Shown: positions 42,205 through 53,928, counted from the stretch's first letter. The stretch: DNA of 64,000 nucleotides from Citrobacter sedlakii NBRC 105722 (GCF_000759835.1 NZ_BBNB01000001.1:806001-870000), one strand, 5' to 3'. Numbers and translations are program-made. Notes: generated by a model not told the origin, from the sequence alone.

Positions 42205-43761
42205 ATGTTCACTCGCGTCTTAACGTCTGGTCGAAAAATCATCTTGACCTGTCTGGTTACCGGGGTCATCGTTGCCCTGTTTATCAGCAGCCTGCAATTT
42301 CTGATGGCGTGGCATAAACGAGAAGTTAAATACGACACCTTAATTTCCGACATTCAGCATTATCTTGACAGCTATTTTGCTGACCTGAAAACCACGTCTG
42401 ATGTCCTTCAACCGTTCACCCTGAACACCTGTGAGCAGGTGGGTTCAGAGCTGACCTCCCGCGCCGCGTTTAGTCTGAACGTACGTGCATTTCTTCTGGT
42501 GAAGGAAAAAAAAGCCTTTTGCTCCTCGGCGACCGGCGCGATGGATACGCTGCTGAACGAACTGGTGCCCGCAATTGATATCAGCAAAGACATTGATATG
42601 GCGCTCCTGCCGGGTACGCCCATGATGCCCAATAAACCGGCCATGGCGATCTGGTATCGTAATCCTTTGTTGGTTAACAGCGGCGTATTCACCTCACTGA
42701 ATATCAATCTCACCCCTTACCTGCTCTATACCGCAAGACAGGAGGAATTTGACGGTGTGGCGATTATCGTCGGCAACAACGCGCTTTCCACCTTTTCCGA
42801 CCATTTGCTGACCCTAAACGAGCTGGGCGATAACCCGATACGTGAAGCCAAAATTGACGGTGTGCCGATGACGATTCGTCTGTACGCAACCAACTGGACC
42901 TGGCCGGAATTGTGGTATGCCCTGCTGCTTGGCGGCATGGGCGGCAGCATCGCCGGTTTGCTCTGTTATTACATTCTGTCTCTGCGCCTGCGCCCCGGCA
43001 GGGAGATCCTGATCGGCATTAAACGCGATCAGTTCTACGTGGTGTATCAACCGGTGGTCGATACGCAAACCCTGCGCGTGACCGGCCTCGAAGTACTGCT
43101 CCGTTGGAAGCATCCAACCGCCGGGGAGATCCCCCCCGATGCGTTTATCAATTACGCTGAAGCGCAGCAGATGATCGTGCCGCTGACGCAGCATCTGTTC
43201 AGGCTGATCGCACGCGACGCGCCTGCCTTACAAGCCGTTTTGCCCGTGGGGGCGAAATTTGGCATCAATATCGCGCCAGACCATCTGCACAGCAGTAGTT
43301 TTAAAGACGATGTGCGCCAGCTGGCTGCCGCGATGCCGCCAAATCATTTTCAGCTGGTGCTTGAAATTACCGAACGCGACATGCTCCAGCAGCACGAAGC
43401 CGCGCAATTGTTTGAATGGCTGCACAACGCAGGCTTTGAAATCGCAATCGACGACTTTGGTACCGGACACAGCGCGCTTATTTATCTGGAGCGTTACACC
43501 CTGGATTATCTGAAGATCGATCGCGGCTTTATTCACGCGATCGGTATGGAAACGGTCACTTCACCGGTGCTTGACGCCGTGCTCACCCTTGCGAAACGCC
43601 TTAATATGATGACTGTGGCCGAAGGCGTGGAAACGCCCGAGCAGGCGAAATGGCTGCGTGACAGAGGCGTTCGCTTCCTACAGGGCTACTGGATCAGCCG
43701 ACCGCTGCCGCTCGACGATTTTGTGCGCTGGGTGTCAGAGCCCCCTACGCTGAAGAGGTAA
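42205..43761 (+). CDS. pdeN: cyclic-di-GMP phosphodiesterase PdeN (Rtn)
   Basis: 518-residue inner-membrane enzyme. It has an N-terminal membrane segment (about residues 9-30), a periplasmic CSS-motif sensor domain, a second membrane segment (about 233-256) and a cytoplasmic EAL domain. The EAL signature reads EVL (LEVLLRWKHP), with the other catalytic residues present: Asn in GINIAPDHL, ITERD, DDFGTG, LKIDRGF and AEGVET. It should hydrolyse c-di-GMP under control of periplasmic redox state. Transcribed alone. Confidence 0.94.
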   Translation: MFTRVLTSGRKIILTCLVTGVIVALFISSLQFLMAWHKREVKYDTLISDIQHYLDSYFADLKTTSDVLQPFTLNTCEQVGSELTSRAAFSLNVRAFLLVKEKKAFCSSATGAMDTLLNELVPAIDISKDIDMALLPGTPMMPNKPAMAIWYRNPLLVNSGVFTSLNINLTPYLLYTARQEEFDGVAIIVGNNALSTFSDHLLTLNELGDNPIREAKIDGVPMTIRLYATNWTWPELWYALLLGGMGGSIAGLLCYYILSLRLRPGREILIGIKRDQFYVVYQPVVDTQTLRVTGLEVLLRWKHPTAGEIPPDAFINYAEAQQMIVPLTQHLFRLIARDAPALQAVLPVGAKFGINIAPDHLHSSSFKDDVRQLAAAMPPNHFQLVLEITERDMLQQHEAAQLFEWLHNAGFEIAIDDFGTGHSALIYLERYTLDYLKIDRGFIHAIGMETVTSPVLDAVLTLAKRLNMMTVAEGVETPEQAKWLRDRGVRFLQGYWISRPLPLDDFVRWVSEPPTLKR

Positions 43762-43852
43762 TACGCAAACTCGGATTCACAATACGCACAGCCTGCCCTA
43801 TTATTCCCTTGCCTGCGCTGACAGGCAGTCACGATAAGGAATCCCGTTGCAA

Positions 43853-45667
43853 ATGATCGTTCGCGTATTGCTGCTGATTGTTCTGTCATTGGCCTTTAAC
43901 ATCCAGGCCCAGACAATTAAAGAGAGCTATGCTTTTTCCGTTCTGGGCGAGCCACGATACGCCTTTAATTTCGATCATTTTGATTACGTTAATCCGGCCG
44001 CGCCGAAAGGGGGACAGATCACCCTTTCCGCCATTGGCACCTTTGACAACTTCAATCGTTATGCCCTGCGCGGCAACCCCGGCGCGCGTACCGAGCAGCT
44101 TTACGACACGCTGTTCACCACGTCGGACGATGAGCCAGGCAGCTACTACCCATTAATTGCCGAGAGCGCTCGCTATGCCGACGACTATTCCTGGGTGGAA
44201 GTGACGATTAACCCGCGCGCCCGCTTTCACGACGGCACCCCCATTACGGCAAAAGACGTCGCCTTTACCTTCCACAAGTTTATGACCGAAGGCGTTCCTC
44301 AGTTCCGCCTGGTTTACAAAGGCACGACCGTAAAAGCCATTGCGCCGCTGACCGTGCGGATGGTGTTAGCGAAGCCAGGTAAAGAAGATATGCTCAGCCT
44401 GTTCTCGCTGCCGGTGATGCCGGCGTCTTACTGGAAAGATCATAAGCTCAGCGATCCATTATCGACGCCGCCGTTAAGCAGCGGACCTTACCGCATCAGC
44501 CAGTGGAAAATGGGTCAATACATTGTTTATACGCGGGTGAAAGAGTACTGGGCGGCTAACCTGCCGGTGAACCGCGGGCGCTGGAATTTTGACACTATCC
44601 GCTACGACTATTATCTCGACGACAATGTGGCTTTCGAAGCGTTTAAAGCCGGGGCATTTGACCTGCGTCTGGAAGGCGACGCCAAAAACTGGGCGACGCG
44701 TTACGTGGGAAAAAACTTTGATAAACAGTACATCGTCAAAGACGAGCAGAAGAATGAATCAGCGCAGGACACGCGCTGGCTGGCGTTTAATATCCAGCGT
44801 CCGGTGTTCAGCGACCACCGCGTCCGCGAAGCCATCACGCTGGCCTTTGATTTTGAATGGATGAACAAAGCGCTGTTTTATAACGCCTGGAGCCGGGCAA
44901 ACAGCTATTTCCAGAATACCGAGTATGCGGCCAGGGCGTATCCCGACGCGGACGAACTGGTGCTGCTCGCGCCAATGAAAAAGGATCTGCCACCGGAGAT
45001 CTTTAGCCAGATCTATCAGCCCCCCGTTTCCAAAGGCGACGGCTACGATCGAGAGAATTTGCTGAAAGCGGACGCGCTCCTGAAAGAGGCGGGCTGGGTA
45101 TTGAAAGGCCAGCAGCGGATCAACAACGCGACCGGGAAACCGCTCATCTTTGAACTGCTCATCTCCGCAGGCAGCAACAGTCAGTGGGTTTTACCGTTCC
45201 AGCATAATCTTCAGCGCCTGGGCATCACGATGAATATTCGCCAGGTCGATAATTCCCAAATCACCAACCGTATGCGTAGCCGCGACTACGATATGATGCC
45301 GCGACTGTGGCGGGCGATGCCGTGGCCAAGTTCCGATCTGCAAATCTCATGGGCCTCTGAATACATTGACTCCAGTTATAATGCGCCCGGCGTAAAGAGT
45401 CCGGTAATTGATCGCCTGATCGCGCAAATCATCGCCGCGCAGGGAAACAAAGAAAAACTTATTCCACTTGGTCGCGCGCTGGACCGGGTGCTGACATGGA
45501 ATTACTACATGCTGCCAATGTGGTATATGGCGGAAGACAGACTGGCCTGGTGGGATAAGTTCTCCCGTCCCGCCATCCGCCCCATATATACTCTGGGCCT
45601 GGATACCTGGTGGTATGACGTGAATCGCGCGGCAAAACTGCCCGCCTCCAGACAACAGGGAGAGTAA
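43853..45667 (+). CDS. yejA: oligopeptide ABC transporter substrate-binding protein YejA
   Basis: 604-residue periplasmic binding protein of the DppA/OppA class with a signal peptide of about 19 residues (ending IQAQ). It captures peptides, including microcin C, for YejBEF. The family block WAANLPVNRGRWNFDTIRYD is conserved. The ATG at 43853 gives the E. coli length; an ATG two codons upstream is equally open. First gene of yejABEF, joined to yejB without a gap. Confidence 0.96.
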   Translation: MIVRVLLLIVLSLAFNIQAQTIKESYAFSVLGEPRYAFNFDHFDYVNPAAPKGGQITLSAIGTFDNFNRYALRGNPGARTEQLYDTLFTTSDDEPGSYYPLIAESARYADDYSWVEVTINPRARFHDGTPITAKDVAFTFHKFMTEGVPQFRLVYKGTTVKAIAPLTVRMVLAKPGKEDMLSLFSLPVMPASYWKDHKLSDPLSTPPLSSGPYRISQWKMGQYIVYTRVKEYWAANLPVNRGRWNFDTIRYDYYLDDNVAFEAFKAGAFDLRLEGDAKNWATRYVGKNFDKQYIVKDEQKNESAQDTRWLAFNIQRPVFSDHRVREAITLAFDFEWMNKALFYNAWSRANSYFQNTEYAARAYPDADELVLLAPMKKDLPPEIFSQIYQPPVSKGDGYDRENLLKADALLKEAGWVLKGQQRINNATGKPLIFELLISAGSNSQWVLPFQHNLQRLGITMNIRQVDNSQITNRMRSRDYDMMPRLWRAMPWPSSDLQISWASEYIDSSYNAPGVKSPVIDRLIAQIIAAQGNKEKLIPLGRALDRVLTWNYYMLPMWYMAEDRLAWWDKFSRPAIRPIYTLGLDTWWYDVNRAAKLPASRQQGE

Positions 45668-46762
45668 ATGGGCGCCTATCTGATTCGCCGGCTGCTGCTG
45701 GTTATCCCGACGCTGTGGGCCATTATCACCATTAACTTTTTTATCGTGCAGATCGCCCCAGGCGGTCCGGTCGACCAGGCGATTGCCGCCATTGAGTTTG
45801 GCCAGGCTGGGGCGCTCCCTGGCGCGGGGAGCGAGGGCGTTCGGGCCAGCCATGCGCAAACCGGCATCGGCAATATCAGCGACAGTCACTACCGGGGCGG
45901 CCGCGGGCTCGACCCGGAAGTTATCGCTGAAATCACCCAACGCTACGGCTTTGATAAACCCCTGCATGAACGCTATTTCACCATGCTCTGGAACTATCTC
46001 CGCTTCGATTTTGGCGACAGCCTGTTTCGCAGCGCTTCCGTTCTGACACTCATTAAAGACAGTTTGCCGGTTTCGGTGACGCTTGGGTTGTGGAGCACGC
46101 TGATCATATATCTGGTCTCCATTCCGCTGGGGATCCGCAAAGCGGTACATAACGGCAGCCGCTTTGACGTCTGGAGTAGCGCGTTCATTATCATCGGCTA
46201 CGCCATTCCGGCGTTTCTTTTCGCCATTTTGCTGATCGTGTTCTTTGCCGGCGGCAGCTACTACGATCTGTTTCCACTGCGTGGGCTGGTCTCAGTGAAT
46301 TTCGACACCCTGCCCTGGTATCAGAAGATAACCGACTATCTGTGGCACATTACCCTGCCGGTACTGGCCACGGTGATTGGCGGCTTTGCCGCGCTTACCA
46401 TGCTGACAAAAAATTCATTTCTTGATGAAGTCCGCAAACAGTACGTGGTCACCGCCAGGGCAAAAGGGGTGAGCGAAAAAAACATTCTCTGGAAGCATGT
46501 TTTCCGTAATGCCATGCTGCTGGTGATTGCCGGCTTTCCCGCCACCTTCATCAGCATGTTTTTTACCGGCTCGCTGCTGATTGAAGTGATGTTTTCACTG
46601 AATGGTCTGGGACTCTTAGGTTACGAGGCCACGGTGTCCCGCGACTATCCGGTGATGTTCGGCACGCTGTACATCTTCACCCTGATTGGCCTGCTGCTGA
46701 ATATCCTTAGCGATGTCAGCTATACGCTGGTCGATCCGCGTATTGATTTTGAGGGACGCTAA
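45668..46762 (+). CDS. yejB: peptide ABC transporter permease YejB
   Basis: 364-residue inner-membrane permease of the DppB class with six membrane segments and the EAA-type loop [21 protein letters not shown] longer loop between segments 1 and 2 (around residues 40-90) is normal for YejB. It starts immediately after the yejA stop and overlaps yejE by one base. Confidence 0.96.
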   Translation: MGAYLIRRLLLVIPTLWAIITINFFIVQIAPGGPVDQAIAAIEFGQAGALPGAGSEGVRASHAQTGIGNISDSHYRGGRGLDPEVIAEITQRYGFDKPLHERYFTMLWNYLRFDFGDSLFRSASVLTLIKDSLPVSVTLGLWSTLIIYLVSIPLGIRKAVHNGSRFDVWSSAFIIIGYAIPAFLFAILLIVFFAGGSYYDLFPLRGLVSVNFDTLPWYQKITDYLWHITLPVLATVIGGFAALTMLTKNSFLDEVRKQYVVTARAKGVSEKNILWKHVFRNAMLLVIAGFPATFISMFFTGSLLIEVMFSLNGLGLLGYEATVSRDYPVMFGTLYIFTLIGLLLNILSDVSYTLVDPRIDFEGR

Positions 46763-47787
46763 TGGCGCGTTTAAGCCCCGTGAATCAGGCCCGCTGGGCG
46801 CGTTTTCGTCACAACCGCCGCGGCTACTGGTCGTTATGGATCTTTCTTGTCCTGTTTGCGCTGAGCCTGTGCGCTGAACTGGTGGCGAATGATAAGCCGC
46901 TATTGGTGCGCTATGACGGAAGCTGGTACTTCCCGCTGGTCAAAAACTACAGCGAGAGTGATTTCGGCGGGCCGCTGGCGACAAAAGCGGACTACCAAGA
47001 CCCATGGCTGAGGCAACAACTGGAACATCGCGGGTGGATCCTCTGGGCGCCCGTTCGCTTTGGCGCAAACAGCATTAACTTCGCCACCGACACCCCCTTC
47101 CCTTCGCCACCGTCGGCGCAAAACTGGTTGGGTACAGACGCTAATGGCGGAGACGTGCTGGCGCGGATCCTCTACGGCACCCGTATCTCTATTCTGTTTG
47201 GCCTGATGCTGACCTTGTGCTCAAGCGTTATGGGTGTGTTGGCCGGTGCGCTACAGGGCTATTACGGCGGAAAAGTCGACCTGTGGGGACAGCGGTTTAT
47301 CGAAGTCTGGTCGGGGATGCCGACGCTGTTTCTGATCATACTGCTTTCAAGCGTCGTACAGCCTAACTTCTGGTGGCTGTTAGCGATTACGGTGCTGTTT
47401 GGCTGGATGAGCCTGGTGGGCGTGGTGCGCGCAGAGTTTTTACGTACCCGTAATTTCGACTACATTCGCGCTGCCCAGGCGCTAGGCGTCAGCGACCGCA
47501 GTATTATTTTCCGCCACATGCTGCCCAACGCGATGGTGGCCACGCTAACATTTTTGCCGTTCATTTTGTGCAGTTCCATCACCACCCTGACCTCGCTGGA
47601 CTTTCTCGGCTTCGGTTTACCGCTGGGATCGCCTTCGTTGGGCGAGCTGCTTTTGCAGGGCAAAAATAATCTCCAGGCGCCCTGGCTTGGGATCACCGCC
47701 TTCCTGTCAGTGGCGATTTTACTCTCGCTGCTGATCTTCATCGGTGAGGCCGTCCGTGATGCCTTCGATCCGAATAAGGCGACATAA
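46762..47787 (+). CDS. yejE: peptide ABC transporter permease YejE
   Basis: 341-residue DppC-class permease, the partner of YejB, with six membrane segments. The EAA loop RAAQALGVSDRSIIFRHMLP is near residue 236. Its start shares a base with the yejB stop and yejF follows after 1 nt, so the operon is tightly coupled. Confidence 0.96.
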   Translation: MARLSPVNQARWARFRHNRRGYWSLWIFLVLFALSLCAELVANDKPLLVRYDGSWYFPLVKNYSESDFGGPLATKADYQDPWLRQQLEHRGWILWAPVRFGANSINFATDTPFPSPPSAQNWLGTDANGGDVLARILYGTRISILFGLMLTLCSSVMGVLAGALQGYYGGKVDLWGQRFIEVWSGMPTLFLIILLSSVVQPNFWWLLAITVLFGWMSLVGVVRAEFLRTRNFDYIRAAQALGVSDRSIIFRHMLPNAMVATLTFLPFILCSSITTLTSLDFLGFGLPLGSPSLGELLLQGKNNLQAPWLGITAFLSVAILLSLLIFIGEAVRDAFDPNKAT

Positions 47788-47788
47788 A

Positions 47789-49378
47789 ATGACGCAACCG
47801 TTACTGTCGATTGACAATCTGACCATTGGCTTTCGCCGCGAGGAGAACGTTCGCACCGTGGTGAACGACGTTTCGCTGACGGTGAACGCCGGTGAAACGC
47901 TGGCGCTGGTGGGCGAATCCGGGTCCGGCAAGAGCGTGACGGCGCTGTCCATTCTTCGCCTGTTACCCTCCCCCCCGACGGTTTATCTTTCCGGCGACAT
48001 CCGCTTTCACGGCGAGTCTCTGCTTCACGCCAACGAAAAGACGCTGCGCGGCGTGCGCGGCAACCGGATCGCGATGATTTTTCAGGAGCCGATGGTTTCG
48101 CTGAACCCGTTGCATAATCTGGAAAAACAGCTTTATGAAGTGCTGTCACTGCACCGCGGTATGCGCCGGGAAGCTGCCCGCGCCGAGATCTTAAGCTGTC
48201 TCGACCGCGTCGGCATTCGCCAGGCGGCAAAGCGGCTGGGTGATTACCCGCATCAACTTTCCGGCGGCGAACGCCAGCGCGTGATGATCGCGATGGCGCT
48301 GCTGACGCGACCGGAGCTGCTGATTGCCGACGAGCCGACCACCGCGCTGGATGTTTCGGTCCAGGCGCAGATCCTGCAACTGCTGCGCGAACTGCAGCAC
48401 GAACTGAATATGGGGATGTTGTTTATCACCCATAACCTGAGCATTGTGAAAAAACTCGCCGACAGCGTGGCGGTGATGCAAAACGGTCGCTGCGTTGAGC
48501 AGAACCGCGCGGACATCCTGCTTAACGCGCCAGTGCATCCTTACACACAAACCTTGCTCAACAGTGAACCGGTGGGGGATCCCGTCCCGTTGCCCGCTGA
48601 ACGGTCTCCGTTGCTGAAAGTGGACGATCTGCGGGTTTCGTTTCCGATCCGCAAAGGGGTCCTCAAACGCGTGGTAGCCCGCAATAATGTGGTAAAAGGC
48701 GTCAGCTTTAGCCTGCGCCCGGGCGAAACGCTGGGACTGGTGGGCGAGTCAGGTTCAGGCAAAAGCACCACCGGCCTTGCGCTGCTGCGCCTGATTTCTT
48801 CGCAGGGCAGCATTGAGTTTGACGGTCAGCAGTTGCAGTTTCTAAAGCGTCGCGAGCTGTTGCCGGTGCGGCATCGCATTCAGGTAGTGTTTCAGGATCC
48901 GAACTCCTCGCTGAATCCCCGTCTCAACGTGCTGCAAATCATTGAAGAAGGATTGCGCGTCCACCAGCCTGCCCTGTCTGCCGACCAGCGTGAGCAACAG
49001 GTGATGACGGTAATGGCCGAGGTGGGGCTGGACGCGGAGACGCGTCACCGTTATCCGGCAGAATTTTCCGGCGGTCAGCGTCAGCGTATTGCGATAGCCC
49101 GCGCGCTGATACTGAAACCATCGCTAATCATTCTTGATGAGCCGACCTCGTCTCTTGACCGCACCGTACAGGCGCAAATTCTCGCGCTACTGAAATCGCT
49201 ACAGGCAAAACATCGCCTGGCCTATATTTTTATCAGCCACGATCTGCACGTCGTTCGCGCGTTATGCCATCAGGTAATTGTGCTGAGACAGGGAGAGGTT
49301 GTGGAGCAGGGGCAATGCGAGCACGTCTTTAGCGCGCCGCAGCAGGCGTATACGCGTCAGCTTCTCGCGCTAAGCTGA
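47789..49378 (+). CDS. yejF: peptide ABC transporter ATP-binding protein YejF
   Basis: 529-residue double ABC ATPase fused from DppD- and DppF-like halves. Each half has Walker A GESGSGKS, signature SGGERQRV or SGGQRQRI, and Walker B LLIADEP or LIILDEP. It powers YejABEF. The ATG at 47789 gives the E. coli length; the frame is open 15 codons further upstream inside yejE. Its stop lies 3 bp from the end of yejG on the other strand. Confidence 0.96.
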   Translation: MTQPLLSIDNLTIGFRREENVRTVVNDVSLTVNAGETLALVGESGSGKSVTALSILRLLPSPPTVYLSGDIRFHGESLLHANEKTLRGVRGNRIAMIFQEPMVSLNPLHNLEKQLYEVLSLHRGMRREAARAEILSCLDRVGIRQAAKRLGDYPHQLSGGERQRVMIAMALLTRPELLIADEPTTALDVSVQAQILQLLRELQHELNMGMLFITHNLSIVKKLADSVAVMQNGRCVEQNRADILLNAPVHPYTQTLLNSEPVGDPVPLPAERSPLLKVDDLRVSFPIRKGVLKRVVARNNVVKGVSFSLRPGETLGLVGESGSGKSTTGLALLRLISSQGSIEFDGQQLQFLKRRELLPVRHRIQVVFQDPNSSLNPRLNVLQIIEEGLRVHQPALSADQREQQVMTVMAEVGLDAETRHRYPAEFSGGQRQRIAIARALILKPSLIILDEPTSSLDRTVQAQILALLKSLQAKHRLAYIFISHDLHVVRALCHQVIVLRQGEVVEQGQCEHVFSAPQQAYTRQLLALS

Positions 49379-49381
49379 CGC

Positions 49382-49726
49382 TCAAAACGGATTGTTGTTA
49401 GAGAACGGTTCGGCAATCGCCACGCCGAAGTTTTTCAGGCGGCAGGTTGCGGCAAACTCATCCTGGCGATTCACGAACAGACACGGCTCGCCTTCACATT
49501 CCAGTACCGAACATGGCACTTCGATATCGCTGAGCGCCTGACTCAGTTTATGCATGACCGGCCATGCGCTGTCGCCGTCCGGGCTCAGCAGTTTGAGCGC
49601 CACCAGGCTATTCTCGACGGCCTGGCCATTTTGCGGAATCGGTTCAACTTTCGAACCTGCAAAACCCGCAGACCAACGATAGTTCTGTGGCAAGCGATGT
49701 ACGATTGAGAGCTGTAATGATGTCAC
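49382..49726 (-). CDS. yejG: conserved protein YejG
   Basis: 114-residue soluble protein of the YejG family with no assigned function. The start is GTG at 49724-49726, preceded by GGGGAAAG; this gives the E. coli length, while the frame is open 7 codons further. The C-terminal half has conserved cysteines in [13 protein letters not shown] and CRLKNFG. Convergent with yejF at 3 bp. Confidence 0.9.
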   Translation of the reverse strand: MTSLQLSIVHRLPQNYRWSAGFAGSKVEPIPQNGQAVENSLVALKLLSPDGDSAWPVMHKLSQALSDIEVPCSVLECEGEPCLFVNRQDEFAATCRLKNFGVAIAEPFSNNNPF

Positions 49727-50057
49727 TTTCTTTCCCCGGAAGTACAATTACTTCACAATTTATTTACATCCATATTAACACATCATTGACAATCCGTCCT
49801 TAAACAGATGCACAATGTTGCGATCCTTGTCCCGCCCGGCCTGTTTGGCTTTTGTGAAATAAATTTTTGTGTCGGGACACATTCGCGGGCTATATGTACC
49901 CGTTTCTGCGATCTAACTCAACCTTTTTAACTACAATGATGTGACTTTTTACATAAATTGATTTTACATAAAATAAACATATATCGGGGAAATGATGGAT
50001 TTGTCGTTGATGTACATCAACAAAGGAAGCCAGCAGGCTTCCATGTTGTGTCTGCGA
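49727..50057. promoter_or_regulatory. yejG-bcr gap with a perfect FNR-type palindrome
   Basis: 331 bp without a gene. TTGATGTACATCAA at 50007-50020 matches the FNR consensus TTGAT-N4-ATCAA exactly and is part of a 16-bp palindrome. No promoter it would serve is obvious; the yejG start is about 280 bp away. The bcr terminator lies next to it. The rest is AT-rich. Confidence 0.6.
50025..50042 (-). terminator. stem-loop after bcr
   Basis: GGAAGCC-AGCA-GGCTTCC is a perfect 7-bp stem 16 bp downstream of the bcr stop, followed on the minus strand by only three T residues. Confidence 0.7.
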
Positions 50058-51248
50058 TCACCGTTTTTTCGGACGGCTTGCATAGAGGTAAAACAAAATT
50101 GAACAGGTCGCACAAAACGCGATCGACCAAATCATCGGCCACGCCGAGTTAAACGTGGCCAGAGAGAGCAATGCGCCTACCACCGCGCCAATGCCAAAAC
50201 GGAAGGTCCCCGCCAGCGACGACGCGGTTCCCGCCATGTGAGGAAACTCGTCAAGAATAACCGCCATAGCATTGGAAGAGATCATCGATACGCAGCCGAC
50301 AAAGACCGCCACGCCCAGCACCAGCGACCAGAACCCGACCCCTGCCAGCGCGCTAACCACCATCCATACCGCCATTGCCAGTTGGATCCACAATCCCGTT
50401 CGGAACATATTCAGCGCGCCGATACGTCGCACGAAGCGGCTGTTAATGATCGTCATGATAAACAAAAAGACGATATTCAGAGCGAAGTAGTAGCCAAAGT
50501 GCTGCGGGGAGACGTGGTTAATCTCGATATAAACGAAAGGCCCGGCGCTCAGGAAGGAGAACATGCCGGCAAAGCTAAAGCCGCTCGCCAGCATATAGCT
50601 CAGCACACGCTTATGCCGAAACAGCGACGCAAAGTTGCCAATCGTGGTGCGAATATGAAACGGCTGGCGCTTTTCAACCGGTAGCGTCTCTTTGATCAAC
50701 ACCGCGATCATTACCGATGCCAGCACCGCCGCCACCGCGAGGATCCAGAAAATAGAATGCCAGCTCAACCACACCAGCACCCAACCGCCGATAATCGGCG
50801 CCATTAACGGGGCGATAGTGGTCACCAGCATCACAAAGGACATCATGCGGGAGAATTCATCTTTTGGATACATATCGCGCATCAGCGCGTTGATCACCAC
50901 GCTGGCCGCGGCTGCCGCCAGACCGTGAAAGAAACGCATCACGATGAGCTGATCGATGGTTTGCGCCAGCGCACAGGCCACCGCCGCTGCCGCGAACACC
51001 AGCGTCCCGCCCAGGATCACCGGCTTGCGCCCCAGACTGTCCGCCATAGGCCCATACAGCAACTGACCCAGCGCAAAACCAAGGATATAGGTGCTCAGCG
51101 TCATCTGCGCGCTGCCCGCAGGCACGCCAAACTGTTCCGAGATCACCGGAAGCGCCGGAAGATACATGTCAATCGACAGCGGCATCAGCATGGCCAGCAG
51201 GCCGAGAATAAAGACGATGGCAAGGGACGAACGCTGCCGGGTGGTCAC
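50058..51248 (-). CDS. bcr: bicyclomycin/multidrug efflux protein Bcr
   Basis: 396-residue MFS drug:H+ antiporter of the DHA1 (12-segment) type, E. coli length. It has the loop motif [11 protein letters not shown] near residue 61 and the drug-antiporter motif region near [11 protein letters not shown]. It exports bicyclomycin and sulfonamides and has been tied to cysteine efflux. It lies 32 nt downstream of rsuA on the same strand, so the two are probably co-transcribed. Confidence 0.95.
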   Translation of the reverse strand: MTTRQRSSLAIVFILGLLAMLMPLSIDMYLPALPVISEQFGVPAGSAQMTLSTYILGFALGQLLYGPMADSLGRKPVILGGTLVFAAAAVACALAQTIDQLIVMRFFHGLAAAAASVVINALMRDMYPKDEFSRMMSFVMLVTTIAPLMAPIIGGWVLVWLSWHSIFWILAVAAVLASVMIAVLIKETLPVEKRQPFHIRTTIGNFASLFRHKRVLSYMLASGFSFAGMFSFLSAGPFVYIEINHVSPQHFGYYFALNIVFLFIMTIINSRFVRRIGALNMFRTGLWIQLAMAVWMVVSALAGVGFWSLVLGVAVFVGCVSMISSNAMAVILDEFPHMAGTASSLAGTFRFGIGAVVGALLSLATFNSAWPMIWSIAFCATCSILFYLYASRPKKR

Positions 51249-51280
51249 AAATTAGCTCCTGAATATATCAATGCGGGGGC

Positions 51281-51976
51281 TTAACCCACGCTGGCAATTT
51301 CTTCTTCAGTCAAGGGGCGATACTCGCCTGGCGCAAGGTCAGCATCAAGGGCGATAGCGCCGATCCGCTCACGGTGCAGCGCCACCACATGATTACCGAC
51401 CGCGGCGAACATGCGTTTCACCTGATGATAACGCCCTTCGCTGATGGTCAGACGTACCTGGGTCGGCGTAATAATCTCAAGCGTTGCCGGTTTCGTCAGA
51501 TCTTTCTCGTTATGCAACTGCACGCCTTTGGCGAATTGATCCGCGGTGTCGTCGGCCACCGGCGATTCAAGGGTGACAAGGTACGTTTTTTCGCAATGAT
51601 GGCGAGGAGAAGTGATGCGGTGCGACCATTGACCATCGTCGGTCATCAGCACCAGACCGGTAGTGTCTATGTCCAGCCGTCCTGCGGCATGTAACTTGTA
51701 CGCAACCGGCTCATCGAGGAAGTAGAGCACGGTCGGATGATCCGGATCGTCTGTCGAGCAAACATAGCCCTGCGGTTTATTGAGCATGAAGTAACGGGGT
51801 CCGTGCTGCTGGACCAGCGTGTTGCCGTCATATTCAACATTGTGCTCCGGCAGCAGTTTGAACGCAGCGTTGCGGACAATCTCACCATCCACGGTAATAC
51901 GGTTAGCGCGGATCTCACGCCCGGCAATAGCGCGGCTGACGCCGAGTTGCTGAGCGATAAATTTATCAAGTCGCAT
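51281..51976 (-). CDS. rsuA: 16S rRNA pseudouridine(516) synthase RsuA
   Basis: 231-residue enzyme isomerising U516 of 16S rRNA. An S4 RNA-binding domain (residues 1-60, [20 protein letters not shown]) precedes the catalytic domain with the active Asp in [15 protein letters not shown]. The ATG at 51976 matches the E. coli start; an upstream in-frame start adds 30 unconserved residues. Divergent from radD; bcr follows. Confidence 0.96.
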   Translation of the reverse strand: MRLDKFIAQQLGVSRAIAGREIRANRITVDGEIVRNAAFKLLPEHNVEYDGNTLVQQHGPRYFMLNKPQGYVCSTDDPDHPTVLYFLDEPVAYKLHAAGRLDIDTTGLVLMTDDGQWSHRITSPRHHCEKTYLVTLESPVADDTADQFAKGVQLHNEKDLTKPATLEIITPTQVRLTISEGRYHQVKRMFAAVGNHVVALHRERIGAIALDADLAPGEYRPLTEEEIASVG

Positions 51977-52126
51977 GAGTTTGATTTTGCCTGTAAAAAT
52001 ACGGGAAACGGGCAATGTGCCCGAAAGTGGCGTCGTTATTTGCCCAGTATAGCGGGCTAACAACATCCCTCAAGGGAAAACGATTCGTGGCATACTATAC
52101 CCGAGTTCGTTACGCATTGTGAGACC

Positions 52127-53887
52127 ATGATTTTTACACTTCGTCCCTACCAACAGGAAGCCGTGGACGCCACGCTCAACCATTTCCGCCGCCACGGTAC
52201 GCCAGCGGTCATCGTCCTCCCTACCGGCGCGGGCAAAAGCCTGGTGATCGCCGAACTGGCCCATGTCGCCAAAGGGCGCGTGCTGGTGCTGGCCCACGTC
52301 AAAGAACTGGTCGCGCAGAACCACGCTAAATACCGCGCGCTGGGGCTGGAGGCCGATATTTTCGCCGCCGGGCTGAAGCGCAAAGAGAGTCAGGGGAAAG
52401 TGGTGTTCGGCAGCGTACAATCTGTCGCGCGCAATCTTGACGCTTTCCAGGGCGAATTTTCGCTGTTGATCGTCGATGAATGCCATCGGATCGGCGACGA
52501 TGAAGAAAGCCAGTATCAGCAAATTCTGGCCCACCTGACAGAAGTGAACCCTCACCTGCGCCTGCTGGGGCTGACCGCCACCCCGTTTCGCCTGGGTAAA
52601 GGCTGGATTTATCAGTTCCATTATCACGGCATGGTGCGCGGCAACGAAAAGGCGCTGTTTCGCGACTGCATTTATGAGTTACCGCTGCGCTATATGATCA
52701 AACACGGTTATCTGACGCCGCCGGAGCGTCTGGATATGCCTGTCGTACAGTATGACTTCAGCCGTCTGCAGGCGCAGAGCAACGGTCTGTTTAGCGAAGC
52801 CGACCTGAACCGCGAGCTAAAAAAGCAGCAGCGCATTACGCCGCATATCATCAGCCAGATCGTCGAATTTGCCCAACGCCGTAAAGGCGTGATGATTTTC
52901 GCCGCCACCGTAGAGCACGCCAAAGAGATCGTCGGACTGCTGCCCGCTACGGACGCCGCACTGATTACCGGCGACACGCCAGGCGCGGATCGCGATGCGC
53001 TCATTGATGCTTTCAAAGCGCAGCGTTTTCGCTACCTGGTGAATGTTTCCGTCTTAACCACCGGTTTTGATGCGCCGCATGTCGATCTGATCGCCATTCT
53101 TCGCCCAACCGAGTCGGTCAGCCTGTATCAGCAGATCGTCGGGCGCGGTTTGCGCCTTGCGCCAGGAAAAACCGACTGCCTGATTCTGGATTACGCCGGA
53201 AACCCGCACGACCTATATTCCCCGGAGGTTGGAAGTCCAAAAGGCAAAAGTGACAACGTGCCGGTGCAGGTGTTCTGCCCCGCCTGCGGATTCGCCAATA
53301 CTTTCTGGGGGAAAACCACCGCAGACGGTACGCTGATCGAGCATTTTGGCCGCCGTTGCCAGGGCTGGTTCGAGGATGATGAAGGGCTTCGCGAACAGTG
53401 TGACTTCCGCTTTCGTTTCAAAAACTGCCCGCATTGCAACGCCGAAAATGACATTGCCGCCCGCCGCTGCCGCGAATGCGACGCCGTGCTGGTCGATCCC
53501 GACGATATGTTGAAGGCGGCGCTGAAACTGAAAGACGCGCTGGTGTTGCGCTGTAGCGGTATGGCCTTGCAGCACGGTCAGGATGAGAAAGGCGAGTGGC
53601 TGAAAATCACTTACTATGACGAAGACGGCGCAGACGTTAGCGAACGTTTTCGTCTGCAAACGCCCGCCCAGCGCACCGCCTTTGAGCAACTGTTTATTCG
53701 CCCGCATACCCGCACGCCGGGCGTTCCGCTACGCTGGATCACCGCCGCGGATATCCTGGCGCAGCAGCCGCTGCTGCGCCACCCCGATTTTGTGGTCGCG
53801 CGGATGAAAGGCCAGTACTGGCAGGTGCGTGAAAAAGTGTTCGATTACGAAGGACGCTTTCGCCGGGCGCATGAATTGCGCGGTTAA
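52127..53887 (+). CDS. radD: DNA-repair helicase-like protein RadD (YejH)
   Basis: 586-residue superfamily 2 ATPase that takes part in recombination accessory functions and DNA-damage survival. Walker A PTGAGKS is near residue 37, the DECH box IVDECHRIG near 115, and TATPFRLG forms motif III. The C-terminal helicase motif VI is near [13 protein letters not shown]. Cysteine clusters CPAC and CPHC...CREC around residues 385 and 436 look zinc-binding. Transcribed alone, divergent from rsuA. Confidence 0.96.
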   Translation: MIFTLRPYQQEAVDATLNHFRRHGTPAVIVLPTGAGKSLVIAELAHVAKGRVLVLAHVKELVAQNHAKYRALGLEADIFAAGLKRKESQGKVVFGSVQSVARNLDAFQGEFSLLIVDECHRIGDDEESQYQQILAHLTEVNPHLRLLGLTATPFRLGKGWIYQFHYHGMVRGNEKALFRDCIYELPLRYMIKHGYLTPPERLDMPVVQYDFSRLQAQSNGLFSEADLNRELKKQQRITPHIISQIVEFAQRRKGVMIFAATVEHAKEIVGLLPATDAALITGDTPGADRDALIDAFKAQRFRYLVNVSVLTTGFDAPHVDLIAILRPTESVSLYQQIVGRGLRLAPGKTDCLILDYAGNPHDLYSPEVGSPKGKSDNVPVQVFCPACGFANTFWGKTTADGTLIEHFGRRCQGWFEDDEGLREQCDFRFRFKNCPHCNAENDIAARRCRECDAVLVDPDDMLKAALKLKDALVLRCSGMALQHGQDEKGEWLKITYYDEDGADVSERFRLQTPAQRTAFEQLFIRPHTRTPGVPLRWITAADILAQQPLLRHPDFVVARMKGQYWQVREKVFDYEGRFRRAHELRG

Positions 53888-53899
53888 TCGTAGTTTTGA

Positions 53900-53928
53900 T
53901 TGATGTGCCGGGCGTTTGAGTATAGAAT
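53900..53928 (+). promoter_or_regulatory. rplY promoter
   Basis: TTGATG (53900-53905), a 17-bp spacer and TAGAAT (53923-53928) form a good sigma-70 promoter 84 bp before the rplY start. Confidence 0.7.

Noticed and set aside
45347-46150. 267-residue minus-strand frame opposite the yejA-yejB junction
   Set aside because: Antisense to two intact conserved genes; no homology that I recognise.
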